Positions 41,106 to 49,477 of a DNA stretch of 64,000 nt are shown in pieces. A model generated the notes under the pieces. It searched no databases and had not been told where the DNA came from. It saw nothing but the letters and a program-made list of their open reading frames with translations. The stretch's first letter is position 1. Every line of letters starts with the position of its first letter. A program made the translations under genes and the position numbers. The stretch spans positions 124,001-188,000 of the forward strand of contig JANNDY010000034.1 in the NCBI GenBank assembly GCA_031378345.1, in the 5' to 3' direction. This DNA comes from Emticicia sp031378345. Its GTDB lineage: Bacteria; Bacteroidota; Bacteroidia; Cytophagales; Spirosomataceae.

Positions 41106-41624
41106 ATGAGTAAAAAACCTAATATAGTTGGTGGTGGAGCAAATACAAATTTGAATGGATTAGATTTTGAGGGGAGAACTGACTTATTATCCGCTCTTAA
41201 TAAACATCCTGAATTTGAAGTCAACGGTAATAGTGTGATGAAAAATGGCAAATTAGTTGCTTTATATTTTGAAAAGCACAATCTCTACAAAAGCTTCCTT
41301 AAACCAAAAGGAATTGATTATAAAACCATATTATCGAAAAAAATACTTCCTGATGGAGCAATATTAGTTGATAATACAATCTACATTATTGAAAAGAAGT
41401 TTCAAGGAGGTAGTGGTTCAGTAGACGAAAAACTTCAAACTTGCGATTTCAAAAAGCAACAATACATCAAATTATTTTCGCCATTGAATATTAGGGTGGA
41501 ATATTACTATATTTTGAATGAATGGTTTGATAAACCCCAGTATATTGATGTGTTTGAATATATTGAAAGTGTTGGATGTAGGTATTTCATTGTAGATTTA
41601 CCATTAGAAGCAATTGGTTTATAA
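41106..41624 (+). CDS. Type II restriction endonuclease, PD-(D/E)XK family
   Basis: The protein has 172 residues. The catalytic core is readable: LPDGAILVDNTIYIIEKKFQ (PD at about 74-75, then ExK as EKK about 88-90), followed by GGSGSVDEKLQTCDFKKQQY. An N-terminal segment with GGGANTNLNGLDFEGRTDLL probably contacts the substrate or dimer partner. It does not resemble DpnII/MboI/Sau3AI nucleases as I know them, which are about 100 residues longer, although the neighbouring methyltransferases are DpnII-like. The target GATC is therefore inferred, not shown. It converges on the Dam-like gene with a 6-bp overlap of the stop regions. Confidence 0.82.
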   Translation: MSKKPNIVGGGANTNLNGLDFEGRTDLLSALNKHPEFEVNGNSVMKNGKLVALYFEKHNLYKSFLKPKGIDYKTILSKKILPDGAILVDNTIYIIEKKFQGGSGSVDEKLQTCDFKKQQYIKLFSPLNIRVEYYYILNEWFDKPQYIDVFEYIESVGCRYFIVDLPLEAIGL

Positions 41625-42539
41625 GTAAATCAATTGCCTATTTGTAATACAATTTGTGATTAATAACTCCTTTATACATCCTCTTTTCTCAGCATTTGCA
41701 TTTATGCTTCTTCTTGCATCAACTCTTGAAATTGTAAAATCGCTATACAAATCATCAAAGAAATTATCATTTTCGTTTTTTCCTTTTAAGTCAGAATTAC
41801 TTAAAATCCAATTATAATTTAATATGTCAAGTTTTGTACAAAAGTCTTTTAATCTAACCTGTTCAGCATCATCAAAACTATCTTTTGAGTAAGTGTTAAA
41901 ACTTGAAGTTTCGCTCAAAGGCTTATAAGGTGGGTCAAAGTAAAAAAGTGAATTTTCATTTGCTGAATTTAAAGTAATTTCAAAATCTCCACAAAGAATT
42001 TCTACTTTTTGCAAAGCATTACTAACTGCTAAAATATTTTCTTTGTCGCAAATAGTAGGTTTTTTGTAGCCACCCATTGGCACATTATACAAATTCTTAC
42101 TATTCACTCTGTACAGACCATTAAAACAAGTACGATTGATGAAGATAAACAAAGCGGCTTGTCCGCTTTGTTCTAATTTTCTTGTATTGTACAAGTCTCT
42201 TTTTTGGTAATAATAGAGTTTTTTATTGTCTTCGTTTCCATCTAAATCGTGAAATTCATTTTGCAAAACTTGAAGATTTGAAATCAATTCTTTTGGATTA
42301 CTTGCAATAGATTTATATGTGTTTATCAGGTCTTCGTTGATGTCATTAATTACAGCCTTTTTAATTTTTGGAAAGTTGTTTAGCATCCAGAATAAAATCG
42401 CACCACTTCCAACAAAAGGTTCAATATAAGTAAATTTGGAGTTGAACAACTCCTTTGGCATTGATTTTTCTATGTCCGAAATCAGTTGAGTTTTTCCACC
42501 TGCCCACTTTAAAAATGGTTTTGCATTTTTTTCTGTCAT
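41619..42539 (-). CDS. dam: Dam/DpnM-like alpha-class adenine DNA methyltransferase
   Basis: The protein has 306 residues. Motif X/I region: KPFLKWAGGKTQLISDIEKS and FTYIEPFVGSGAILFWML (about 36-53), with FNGLYRVNSKNLYNVPMGGY. Catalytic motif IV is LFYFDPPYKPLSETSSF (about 192-208). The order motif I before IV and the similarity to M.DpnM/Dam place it in the alpha class that methylates adenine in GATC. It is the second methyltransferase of the same module, as in DpnII/MboI systems, and it protects host DNA from the nuclease encoded convergently. It is placed under this symbol by family only. Confidence 0.88.
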   Translation of the reverse strand: MTEKNAKPFLKWAGGKTQLISDIEKSMPKELFNSKFTYIEPFVGSGAILFWMLNNFPKIKKAVINDINEDLINTYKSIASNPKELISNLQVLQNEFHDLDGNEDNKKLYYYQKRDLYNTRKLEQSGQAALFIFINRTCFNGLYRVNSKNLYNVPMGGYKKPTICDKENILAVSNALQKVEILCGDFEITLNSANENSLFYFDPPYKPLSETSSFNTYSKDSFDDAEQVRLKDFCTKLDILNYNWILSNSDLKGKNENDNFFDDLYSDFTISRVDARRSINANAEKRGCIKELLITNCITNRQLIYL

Positions 42540-42654
42540 TGCACTTTTCTTAATGAATTTGTTGTCGGCAAAGTTACAATTTTATTCTCCTTTGTCGCTA
42601 TTTTGGTGTTGAATTTTGAAGTCTGTCGATGGTTTGCAGTGTGTTCGTACGGTG

Positions 42655-42664
42655 TCGGCTAACA
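42655..42664 (+). repeat. Terminal inverted repeat, right, of the restriction-modification module
   Basis: TCGGCTAACA is the exact reverse complement of TGTTAGCCGA at 39663-39672. It sits at the junction where RelE-type toxin homology resumes (AAC codon 42661). Confidence 0.5.
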
Positions 42665-42717
42665 AACTCATCGTTGAAGTAATTGCTCTTGGTCATAGAA
42701 AAGATATTTATGAGTAA
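42661..42717 (+). pseudogene. RelE/ParE-type toxin gene remnant, C-terminal part
   Basis: The frame reads NKLIVEVIALGHRKDIYE followed by TAA, the classical C-terminus of RelE toxins (GHRKDIYE). No upstream toxin sequence precedes it; the adjoining DNA is the right border of the restriction-modification island. Joined to the remnant at 39464-39544 (ending IFDN) it gives a continuous toxin C-terminal half. The sequence downstream to 42815 holds no gene. Confidence 0.78.
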
Positions 42718-42815
42718 ACCATTACTCCTCCCTTAAAATTTCTTTCACTCTTCTTCCTTTTGAACTAAACACCTCATTCAACCGTTAGTTTTTCAGAATA
42801 AAACTTTCCCCAAAA

Positions 42816-43505
42816 ATGCAATCAATTCAAATAGATATAGTTTCGGATGTGGCTTGTCCGTGGTGTTATATTGGTAAAAAACATTTAGAAAAAGCTCTCG
42901 AAAGTATTGATAATCAAGCTATTAACGTTACTTGGCATCCTTTTCAGCTTGACCCAACGATTCCGAAAGAGGGGATTTCTCGTGATGAATATTTTACTAA
43001 TAAATTTGGCAGTAGCGACCGAATCGAACAAATTTTTCAACGAATTGTAAGCGTTGGTGAAAATGCAGGAATTGACTTCAATTTCTATAAAATGCCGAAA
43101 GCTGTCAATACAATTCCGCTTCATAAATTGCTTCACATTGCCCGTGAAGAAGGCACGCAAATCGCATTGGAAGAGCGTTTTTTCAAAGGTTATTTTACTG
43201 ACGGAATTGATTTTTCGGACAACGAACAACTCCTTTCTTTCATGCAAGATTTTGGCTGGAATCGTGAGAAAACTGCCGATATTTTAGCAAATGATGAGAT
43301 TTCCTACCAAGTTTCGCAGGAAATAAAGCATTTTCAAGGTTTGGGTGTTACGGGTGTCCCGTTTTTTATCTTGAATAATAAATATGCCATCAGTGGAGCT
43401 CAACCAAGCTCTGTTTTTCTTGAAACTTTACAAAAAGTTGCCCAAGAAATGCAGCCTACCGAACTTGCAGGAGAGTCTTGCGAAATTGACGGTGAGAATT
43501 GTTGA
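42816..43505 (+). CDS. DsbA/FrnE-like 2-hydroxychromene-type oxidoreductase
   Basis: The protein has 229 residues with no signal peptide, so it is cytosolic. The thioredoxin-like domain has the active site DVACPWCYIGKKHLEKAL (CPWC about 12-15), a long helical insertion typical of the FrnE branch (DPTIPKEGISRDEYFTNKFG, about 47-66; FKGYFTDGIDFSDNEQLL), and the cis-Pro block GVTGVPFFILNNKYAISGAQ. FrnE-like proteins act as disulfide isomerases or oxidoreductases in oxidative stress. The C-terminal CEIDGENC offers a second Cys pair. A broken regulator gene follows directly. Confidence 0.88.
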   Translation: MQSIQIDIVSDVACPWCYIGKKHLEKALESIDNQAINVTWHPFQLDPTIPKEGISRDEYFTNKFGSSDRIEQIFQRIVSVGENAGIDFNFYKMPKAVNTIPLHKLLHIAREEGTQIALEERFFKGYFTDGIDFSDNEQLLSFMQDFGWNREKTADILANDEISYQVSQEIKHFQGLGVTGVPFFILNNKYAISGAQPSSVFLETLQKVAQEMQPTELAGESCEIDGENC

Positions 43506-43532
43506 GGATTTTTAAAATTGCTTCCCAAAAAT

Positions 43533-43860
43533 GAATCGAATAGATAGGCTAATGGCAATTGTAACGACGCTTCAAGCAAAGAAATACGTTACGACATAAC
43601 AGTTTTCTGAAAAATTAAGCATTTCTGTACGCACCGTCTATCAAGATATAAAAGCTTTAGGCGAGCATGGAATTTCTAACAGTTTTGAAAATCAAAGAGG
43701 ATATTTGTGTGGTGCAAGGATATTTTTTGCATCCTTTTACCTTTAGTATGGAAGAAGCAAATGCTCTTTTGCTTTGAAAATTACCGCTTGAATAAATTTT
43801 GAAGAAGTAAAAATACAAACCGCAAAAATCAGATTGTGCACTAACATAAGCCATCGTAAT
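43533..43860 (+). pseudogene. Degraded HTH/WYL-type (YafY-like) transcriptional regulator gene
   Basis: From ATG 43533 the frame reads MNRIDRLMAIVTTLQAKKYV, then an in-frame TAA, then QFSEKLSISVRTVYQDIKAL GEHGI, the N-terminal winged helix of YafY/WYL regulators. After FENQRGY the reading frame shifts (YFLHPFTFSMEEANALLL continues in another frame) and stops. The C-terminal WYL domain is missing, with only scraps around 43800. At least one stop and one frameshift make it non-functional. It is next to the FrnE-like gene it may once have regulated. Confidence 0.75.
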
Positions 43861-43963
43861 TTTGATGAAAGATTCAAGATAGGAGATAAAAGATTTAAGA
43901 ATTTTATATCTCTACAAAAATTATTCTCATATCCAGAATCTCGTATCTCAAATCTAAAATAAG

Positions 43964-44812
43964 ATGGAAACCATTTATAATCAAGACATTATAGATTACC
44001 GTCGCATCGAAAAGGCTATTCAATTTATTGAAGAAAATTTTCAGTCTCAGCCAAATCTCAAAGAAATTGCTGACCATGTAGCACTTTCGGAATTTCATTT
44101 CAATCGCCTTTTTAGCAAATGGGCAGGCACAAGTCCGCAGCGATTTATGCGATTTTTGACCAAAGAGTTTGCCAAAGAAAAACTTGCTGAAAGTAGCAAT
44201 CTTTTGGAAGCTACTTTTGAGTCGGGTTTATCAAGTTCGAGTCGTTTGCATGATTTATTTGTAACTTACGAAGCCATGACTCCCGCCGAATTTAAGTCGA
44301 AAGGTGCAGGTTTGACTATTCATTATGGTATTCATGAAACACCTTTTGGCGAATGTCTGATTGCCATTACCGAACGAGGAATTACAGATTTTAGGTTTCT
44401 TGAAAATGAAGACAAAGCCCTGATAATCAATGAGTTAAATATGGATTTCACTAACGCCAAACTCATTTTTGACAATAATTTCACGAAGCCTTTTATTGAA
44501 AATATTTTTTATACTTCGCAAAATTCCACCGAACCAGTTACGCTTTTGATGCGTGGAACAAATTTCCAAATTAAAGTTTGGGAAGCACTTTTAAGAATTC
44601 CTTTTGGGCAAATGGTCAGCTATGAAACCATTGCAAATGCCATCGGAAAACCAACGGCACAACGGGCAGTAGGCACAGCCATTGGAAGCAATCGTTTGGG
44701 TTATATTATTCCATGCCACCGAGTTTTGCAGAAAGTTGGCGGCATTGGCGGCTATCGCTGGGGAATTACTCGCAAAAAGGCAATTTTGGGTTGGGAAATG
44801 GCTAAGGTTTGA
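43964..44812 (+). CDS. AraC-type HTH fused to methylated-DNA-protein cysteine methyltransferase (Ada-like)
   Basis: The protein has 282 residues. The N-terminal AraC-type domain (about 8-105) has IEENFQSQPNLKEIADHVAL and SEFHFNRLFSKWAGTSPQRF. The C-terminal alkyltransferase domain (about 112-282) includes FQIKVWEALLRIPFGQMVSY, GTAIGSNRLGYIIPCHRV with the acceptor Cys in PCHR (about 252) and GGIGGYRWGITRKKAILGWE. It would transfer methyl groups from O6-methylguanine to itself. The Ada N-terminal zinc/phosphotriester Cys domain is absent, so sensing of methyl phosphotriesters is not expected. This Ada-C-type fusion is common in the phylum. The 100 bp upstream hold imperfect inverted AGAT-rich repeats. 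Confidence 0.9.
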   Translation: METIYNQDIIDYRRIEKAIQFIEENFQSQPNLKEIADHVALSEFHFNRLFSKWAGTSPQRFMRFLTKEFAKEKLAESSNLLEATFESGLSSSSRLHDLFVTYEAMTPAEFKSKGAGLTIHYGIHETPFGECLIAITERGITDFRFLENEDKALIINELNMDFTNAKLIFDNNFTKPFIENIFYTSQNSTEPVTLLMRGTNFQIKVWEALLRIPFGQMVSYETIANAIGKPTAQRAVGTAIGSNRLGYIIPCHRVLQKVGGIGGYRWGITRKKAILGWEMAKV

Positions 44813-44847
44813 GTTTCTTTAATACTACACGACAATTTTTTTATTTA

Positions 44848-44957
44848 TAAAAATCCGTGTTTCCAGAAGAATCCGTGTTATCCGTGTTCTAATTTCGCCG
44901 AGAAATGGAACACGGATAACACGGATTTATACAGATTTTCACGAATTTTAAAAAATA
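44848..44957 (-). repeat. About 105-bp hairpin element, copy B (inverted relative to copy A)
   Basis: Core arms lie at 44871-44891 and 44906-44926 (21 bp, one mismatch) with a 14-nt loop, flanked by ATCCGTG units. The reverse complement of this segment matches 30672-30772, including the outer AAAATCTGTATAAATCCGTG stretch. It lies between the convergent Ada-like and SNF2 genes and may double as a terminator. Confidence 0.85.
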
Positions 44958-45001
44958 GTATTGATATTTCTGTAAATCCGTAAATATCCACTCATTAATT
45001 T

Positions 45002-47944
45002 TTACTCCAGCAAACTCAAAATATCATCCTTAGAGAGTGATTTTACAAAATTTTCTTCTGTCGTAATTAAGTTATCAAATAGCTTGCGTTTGTTTCGTTG
45101 CAAAGCTAAAATCTTTTCTTCGACCGAATTTCTGGTAATAAACTTATAGGTAAAAACCGTATTTTGCTGTCCAATTCGGTGGGCTCGATCAATGGCTTGT
45201 GCTTCAATAGCAGGATTCCACCAAGGGTCGAGCAAAAACACATATTCGGCGGCGGTGAGGTTTAGTCCCAAGCCACCAGCTTTCAACGAAATCAAAAATA
45301 TTTTTACAGAATCATCATTTTGAAACCTATCCACTTGCTCTTGGCGGTTGCTCGTTGAGCCATCCAAATAACAATAATCAAAACTATTTTCGTCCAAATG
45401 TTTTCTAAAAATGTTCAAATGTTTCACGAATTGACTGAATATCAGCACTTTATGCCCTTCTTCTACAATCGTTTCGAGTTTTTGTAAAACCTCTTCATTC
45501 TTGCCAGAATCGCCTTCATAAGTTTCATCAATCATCAAAGGGTGGTTTGCCAATTGCCGAAGTTTTGTTAATCCTTGCAAAACCGCCATTTGAGATTTAC
45601 CAAAACCTTTTGCTTCAATTTGCTCCAAAATGATATTTCTATAATAAGATTTTGCCTCTTCGTAGCATTTTTCTTGTTCCTCGGTCATGTCGCAATAATG
45701 AATACTTTCGACTTTTGGAGGCAATTCGGTTGCAACTTGCGACTTGTGCCGACGCATCATAAAAGGCTTTATCATGCTATACAAACGCTTGATTTTCTGC
45801 TCATCTTGCTGCTTTTCGATAGGAATTTGGTACTCATTTTTGAAAAAACTTTGTGTGCCAAGCAAGCCAGGATTAATAAATGTGAGCTGTGTCCACAAAT
45901 CCATTGTACTATTTTCGAGGGGTGTACCTGTCAAAATCAAGCGATTGGCAGAATTGAGCTGCATTACCGCCTTTGAAATATGCGAACTTGGATTTTTGAT
46001 AGATTGCGATTCGTCCAAAATCACATAATTGAAACGATAATCTTTTATAAAATCAATATCCATTCGCAAAATGCCGTAGGAAGTCAAAATCAAGTCGTAA
46101 TCATCAAATTGTTCAGTGTTTTTCTCTCTATTTGAACCTGTATAAATAAAGGTTTTGAGGTCGGGGGTAAATTTTTCAATTTCTTTCAGCCAATTATAAA
46201 TCAAGGAAGTTGGCATTACTAAAAGGCTTGGATTTTCTGCTAATTTTTGCTCTTTTTGTGATTGCAAAAATGCAAGTGTTTGAATGGTTTTTCCTAAACC
46301 CATATCATCTGCGAGGCAGCCGCCCAATTTGTATTCTGCCAAGAATCGTAGCCAATCATAACCTGCTTTTTGATATGGTCGAAGATTTGCCAAAAGTCCT
46401 ATTGGAGTATCATATTGCTTGATTTTTTCAAAATTTCGTAGCCTTTCGAGTTTTCTGGACATCACTGAAAAAGCTAAACCTTCATCGGTCAAATCTTGTA
46501 CTAAAACAAGGTGATGCTTTTTCAAAATCAGTATATCATCATCCAATTTATCAACATAACTAAACAGTTCGGAATAACGAGTAAACCATTCTTCGGGAAT
46601 AACCGCTATTTGTCCATTTGGCAAAATAAACTCTCGTTTGTTTGCCATAATTAAGCTGCGAATTGTCAAAAAAGGAATTTCAAATTCGCCAAAAAGCACT
46701 TTTGCTTGAATATCAAACCAATCATTTTTTTCTTCAATTCTGACTTCAATTTCGGAATAACCCAGAAAATATTGCTTCTGATTTTGACTATTTCCGAGCT
46801 GTTTTACTTCAAAATTATTTTGTTCTAAAATTTGTGCATTGCGTTGCAGCCACGAAAAAGCCTGCCTTTTTATGACCGCACTTCGCCCATGACGAACATC
46901 TAAACCTAAGTTTTTTAATAAATCTACTTGTTTTTTTTCATAGCCTAAATCTCGTTTTACTTTGTGAAAAACCCATGAATCTCCTTGCTTTTCAACACTT
47001 ACGTAAGCCTCAGCCGAAAAACTATCAAACTTGAAATTATAGCTTCCATATTGAAAAGATAAATCAAAAACTATCTTGTTTTCGTCGTCGTTTTCTTTTT
47101 CCACTTCTTCATTTTGGTCGAAAACTAAAGCGTTCTTTTTACTTGAAGCTTCCGAAATTATCAGGATCGGTTTTGAGTCGTGTCGCTCAAATTTTATTTC
47201 AAAACCTTGTGCAAAAACATCGAATTGAGCAACTAATGGAGCAATAAATTTTTGATAATAAGTATCTTCAATATTTCGTGGAATAATGATGTGGTTTTTA
47301 CTTAAAAAAGGCTTTAGTTTCTTTCCATCCACTTGCTTCTCAAAATGATATAGTCTATCTTCAATGAGCAACCACGCAGGTTCTTCGCATAAAATGCGAG
47401 CATTTTTAAACTGAAACTGCACCCGTTCACCTCCACATTTTATAGTCGGAAAATAGTGCGTATTTTCGTCATTTCTGATAAAATTAAAGTAGGCTTTTGC
47501 ACCTTCTTGAATGTTATTGATGGCTTTCCAAGTTGGGTCGCCGTCGTTGCTCATAATATAAGATTTTTTAGAAAGCAGCTTTTCTAAAATCTCCGAACGG
47601 CGTTTTTCCATGTAGCCATGAATTGTTTCCTGCAATAATTTATCACCTTTTTCGGGGTCAAAAACTTTCAAGAAAAAATCGAGTGGAGCTTGCTTTTTTG
47701 TATTGAATTTCTTGACAATAATCTCTTGTTGAATGGCTTCGGTGAGTTTCACTAATTCATAATCGGCGGCATCAAGTCGCTCGGCAAACTCATGAATATT
47801 TTTGGACGAAATACTTTGATTTTGGAGCGTAAGTTCACCTTTTCCATTCAATTGCACCACGAATGCCTCAAACAAAAACCCCAGATATTGATGCTCAAAA
47901 AGTGAATAAACAATTTGGAATGGTTGTAAGGTTGATACTTTCAT
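45002..47944 (-). CDS. SNF2-family ATP-dependent helicase/translocase
   Basis: The product has 980 residues from MKVSTLQPFQIVYSLFEHQY; the in-frame start at 48070 adds 42 residues through a region unlike the family. The N-terminal half (about 1-520) is a Bacteroidota-specific region. The C-terminal motor has motif I LADDMGLGKTIQTLAFL (about 545), Ia LLVMPTSLIYNW, II VILDESQSIKN, III LILTGTPLENS, V FLISLKAGGLGLNL and VI QAIDRAHRIGQQNTV, all intact. SNF2 proteins translocate on double-stranded DNA and remodel protein-DNA complexes. The target here is unknown. The gene is monocistronic. Confidence 0.92.
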   Translation of the reverse strand: MKVSTLQPFQIVYSLFEHQYLGFLFEAFVVQLNGKGELTLQNQSISSKNIHEFAERLDAADYELVKLTEAIQQEIIVKKFNTKKQAPLDFFLKVFDPEKGDKLLQETIHGYMEKRRSEILEKLLSKKSYIMSNDGDPTWKAINNIQEGAKAYFNFIRNDENTHYFPTIKCGGERVQFQFKNARILCEEPAWLLIEDRLYHFEKQVDGKKLKPFLSKNHIIIPRNIEDTYYQKFIAPLVAQFDVFAQGFEIKFERHDSKPILIISEASSKKNALVFDQNEEVEKENDDENKIVFDLSFQYGSYNFKFDSFSAEAYVSVEKQGDSWVFHKVKRDLGYEKKQVDLLKNLGLDVRHGRSAVIKRQAFSWLQRNAQILEQNNFEVKQLGNSQNQKQYFLGYSEIEVRIEEKNDWFDIQAKVLFGEFEIPFLTIRSLIMANKREFILPNGQIAVIPEEWFTRYSELFSYVDKLDDDILILKKHHLVLVQDLTDEGLAFSVMSRKLERLRNFEKIKQYDTPIGLLANLRPYQKAGYDWLRFLAEYKLGGCLADDMGLGKTIQTLAFLQSQKEQKLAENPSLLVMPTSLIYNWLKEIEKFTPDLKTFIYTGSNREKNTEQFDDYDLILTSYGILRMDIDFIKDYRFNYVILDESQSIKNPSSHISKAVMQLNSANRLILTGTPLENSTMDLWTQLTFINPGLLGTQSFFKNEYQIPIEKQQDEQKIKRLYSMIKPFMMRRHKSQVATELPPKVESIHYCDMTEEQEKCYEEAKSYYRNIILEQIEAKGFGKSQMAVLQGLTKLRQLANHPLMIDETYEGDSGKNEEVLQKLETIVEEGHKVLIFSQFVKHLNIFRKHLDENSFDYCYLDGSTSNRQEQVDRFQNDDSVKIFLISLKAGGLGLNLTAAEYVFLLDPWWNPAIEAQAIDRAHRIGQQNTVFTYKFITRNSVEEKILALQRNKRKLFDNLITTEENFVKSLSKDDILSLLE

Positions 47945-48205
47945 ATTTACGAAATAAGATGCCCTCCCACTCGGGATTTTTGGTGAAATTTTTCTAATTT
48001 GTGTCATTAAATAATTGATTGACAACAGTCTTTGGTCGATAGTTTTTTGGTTCAATGCATTGATAATCAATACATTATGTCATATTAATATCATGTAAAT
48101 AGTTAAAAAAAATGAAGCAATGAAGATTATATTCGTGATTTTTTTTGAAACCGAACTACGAATATATAAAAAACAAGGAAGGGGAACAAGAGAGAATGTA
48201 GAATT

Positions 48206-49291
48206 TTATAGAATGGGGGTTTTTGTAAAGAATTCATTGCATTTTTCAGCCAAAAAGTCAATTTGTTCTTCATCATGCCACGCACTGAGTACGATGCGAG
48301 TATTGGGTTTTCCTGTTTTTATTGGGTAAGCAAAACTATAAATAAAAATACCTTTTTCAAACAAAAAATCAAACAATTCATCTTGCAAAGTATAGTAAAC
48401 AGGGTAGTTTGGCAAGGAGTTAAACAATTGAAAACACGAGTCAGATATTTTTGCATTAAATCTTTGAATATTTACCTTTAATTTCAATAAATTTCTCTCA
48501 TAAAGTGCATCTGCGTGTAGATATGCATACAAATAGGCAGGAGCGATGGGCGAACATGATGCAAAAAAGGCAGTTTTCCGCAAAGATTCAATAAAGTCGT
48601 TTTCTCCAAAAACTACGCCTCCTGCAATACCGATTGCTTTATGCAAAGAACTTACAATTACCAATTTTACATTAGAGTTTACCGAAATGTTTTGAAAGAT
48701 TCCTGTGCCGTGCGTGCCAGTAATTCCTAAACCGTGCGAATCATCAATAATTAATGTAATTGCTTGACCAGTAGGTAGTTGACTCGCCCAATGGAAGTTA
48801 TAATGTGAGAGTTTTATAGCATCGCATGAGTTGCAAACAATAACAGAATGAGGAGCATTTTGTTCCAAAATTTGTTGCCTAATTGTTTCAGACCATTCTT
48901 CAAAACTTACATTTGGAAGAGCAATATTTGGTTCATGAAAATTGGCAGCATGGCTTTGTGGAGCATAAAAAAAAGTAGCATTTTGGGTTTTCAAATATTG
49001 AGCAACTACTTGCCCCGCCAACATTCCTGACGAAACCGTAAGGGCTTTTTCCGCACCAAGCCAATAAGCCAATTTTTCTTCGGCTTGTTCATAAATATCT
49101 AATTGCAAATTTCCATTGCGAGAGCTACCAAACGACATTCCATAGCGATTCATTCCTTCAATCAAAAGATGCTTAAAATCTTCGTCTTGGTTCATACCCA
49201 AGTAAGATGTGCCGCTAAAAAAATGAAATTCTTTCCCTTCAAGCAAAATCTTATTTGAAGGTAAGTGATTGATAATAAACTCGTTAGGCAT
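48206..49291 (-). CDS. PLP-dependent alpha-oxoamine synthase family aminotransferase (BioF/KBL-like)
   Basis: The protein has 361 residues from MPNEFIINHLPSNKILLEGK; a longer TTG-initiated frame begins inside a terminator hairpin and is rejected. Fold type I PLP blocks: GTSYLGMNQDEDFKHLLIEG, YGMSFGSSRNGNLQLDIYEQ, IIDDSHGLGITGTHGTGIF (Asp/His contacting PLP) and VSSLHKAIGIAGGVVFGEN with the Schiff-base Lys. This corresponds to 8-amino-7-oxononanoate synthase or 2-amino-3-ketobutyrate ligase, but no other biotin gene is near. The N-terminus is short for BioF, so the substrate is uncertain. Confidence 0.85.
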   Translation of the reverse strand: MPNEFIINHLPSNKILLEGKEFHFFSGTSYLGMNQDEDFKHLLIEGMNRYGMSFGSSRNGNLQLDIYEQAEEKLAYWLGAEKALTVSSGMLAGQVVAQYLKTQNATFFYAPQSHAANFHEPNIALPNVSFEEWSETIRQQILEQNAPHSVIVCNSCDAIKLSHYNFHWASQLPTGQAITLIIDDSHGLGITGTHGTGIFQNISVNSNVKLVIVSSLHKAIGIAGGVVFGENDFIESLRKTAFFASCSPIAPAYLYAYLHADALYERNLLKLKVNIQRFNAKISDSCFQLFNSLPNYPVYYTLQDELFDFLFEKGIFIYSFAYPIKTGKPNTRIVLSAWHDEEQIDFLAEKCNEFFTKTPIL

Positions 49292-49384
49292 TTGTAATTG
49301 AAATTTTGATTTTATTCCAAATATAACATTATTTAGGTAATCAGGCGTTCCGTGCAAATTACATACCCCCCTAAAAAAACTTAA

Positions 49385-49407
49385 CCCCACCGCCAAAGGC
49401 AGTGGGG
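49385..49407 (-). terminator. Rho-independent terminator of the small exported protein gene
   Basis: On the reverse strand, CCCCACTGCC pairs with GGCGGTGGGG (one mismatch) over a 3-nt loop, followed by TTAAG and T7. It lies 71 bp downstream of the stop at 49478 and upstream of the oxoamine synthase. Confidence 0.85.
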
Positions 49408-49477
49408 TAAGCGTCCATCTATTCAACCCTAACCTATTAAACTATGAAAACTTAATATTCTTTTGGAAAATTGAGTC

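Noticed and set aside
42630..42664. Integron attC-like site near GTCGGCTAACA
   Set aside because: GTTAGCC resembles the core GTTRRRY but the third R is C, and no paired R''/L'' boxes or integrase were seen.
43054..43287. Alternative frame within the FrnE-like gene
   Set aside because: No conserved motif; the main frame has CPWC and a full-length match.
47945..48070. Extra 42 N-terminal residues of the SNF2 protein
   Set aside because: The added residues are unlike the family start MKVST..PFQIVYSL and lie in an AT-rich promoter-like stretch.
48206..49291. Confident bioF assignment
   Set aside because: The family is clear but no other biotin gene is adjacent, and KBL- or other oxoamine synthase activities are equally possible.
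49292..49426. Extended N-terminus of the oxoamine synthase
   Set aside because: This extension needs a TTG start and translates the terminator hairpin of the upstream gene; the family-like sequence starts at MPNEF.
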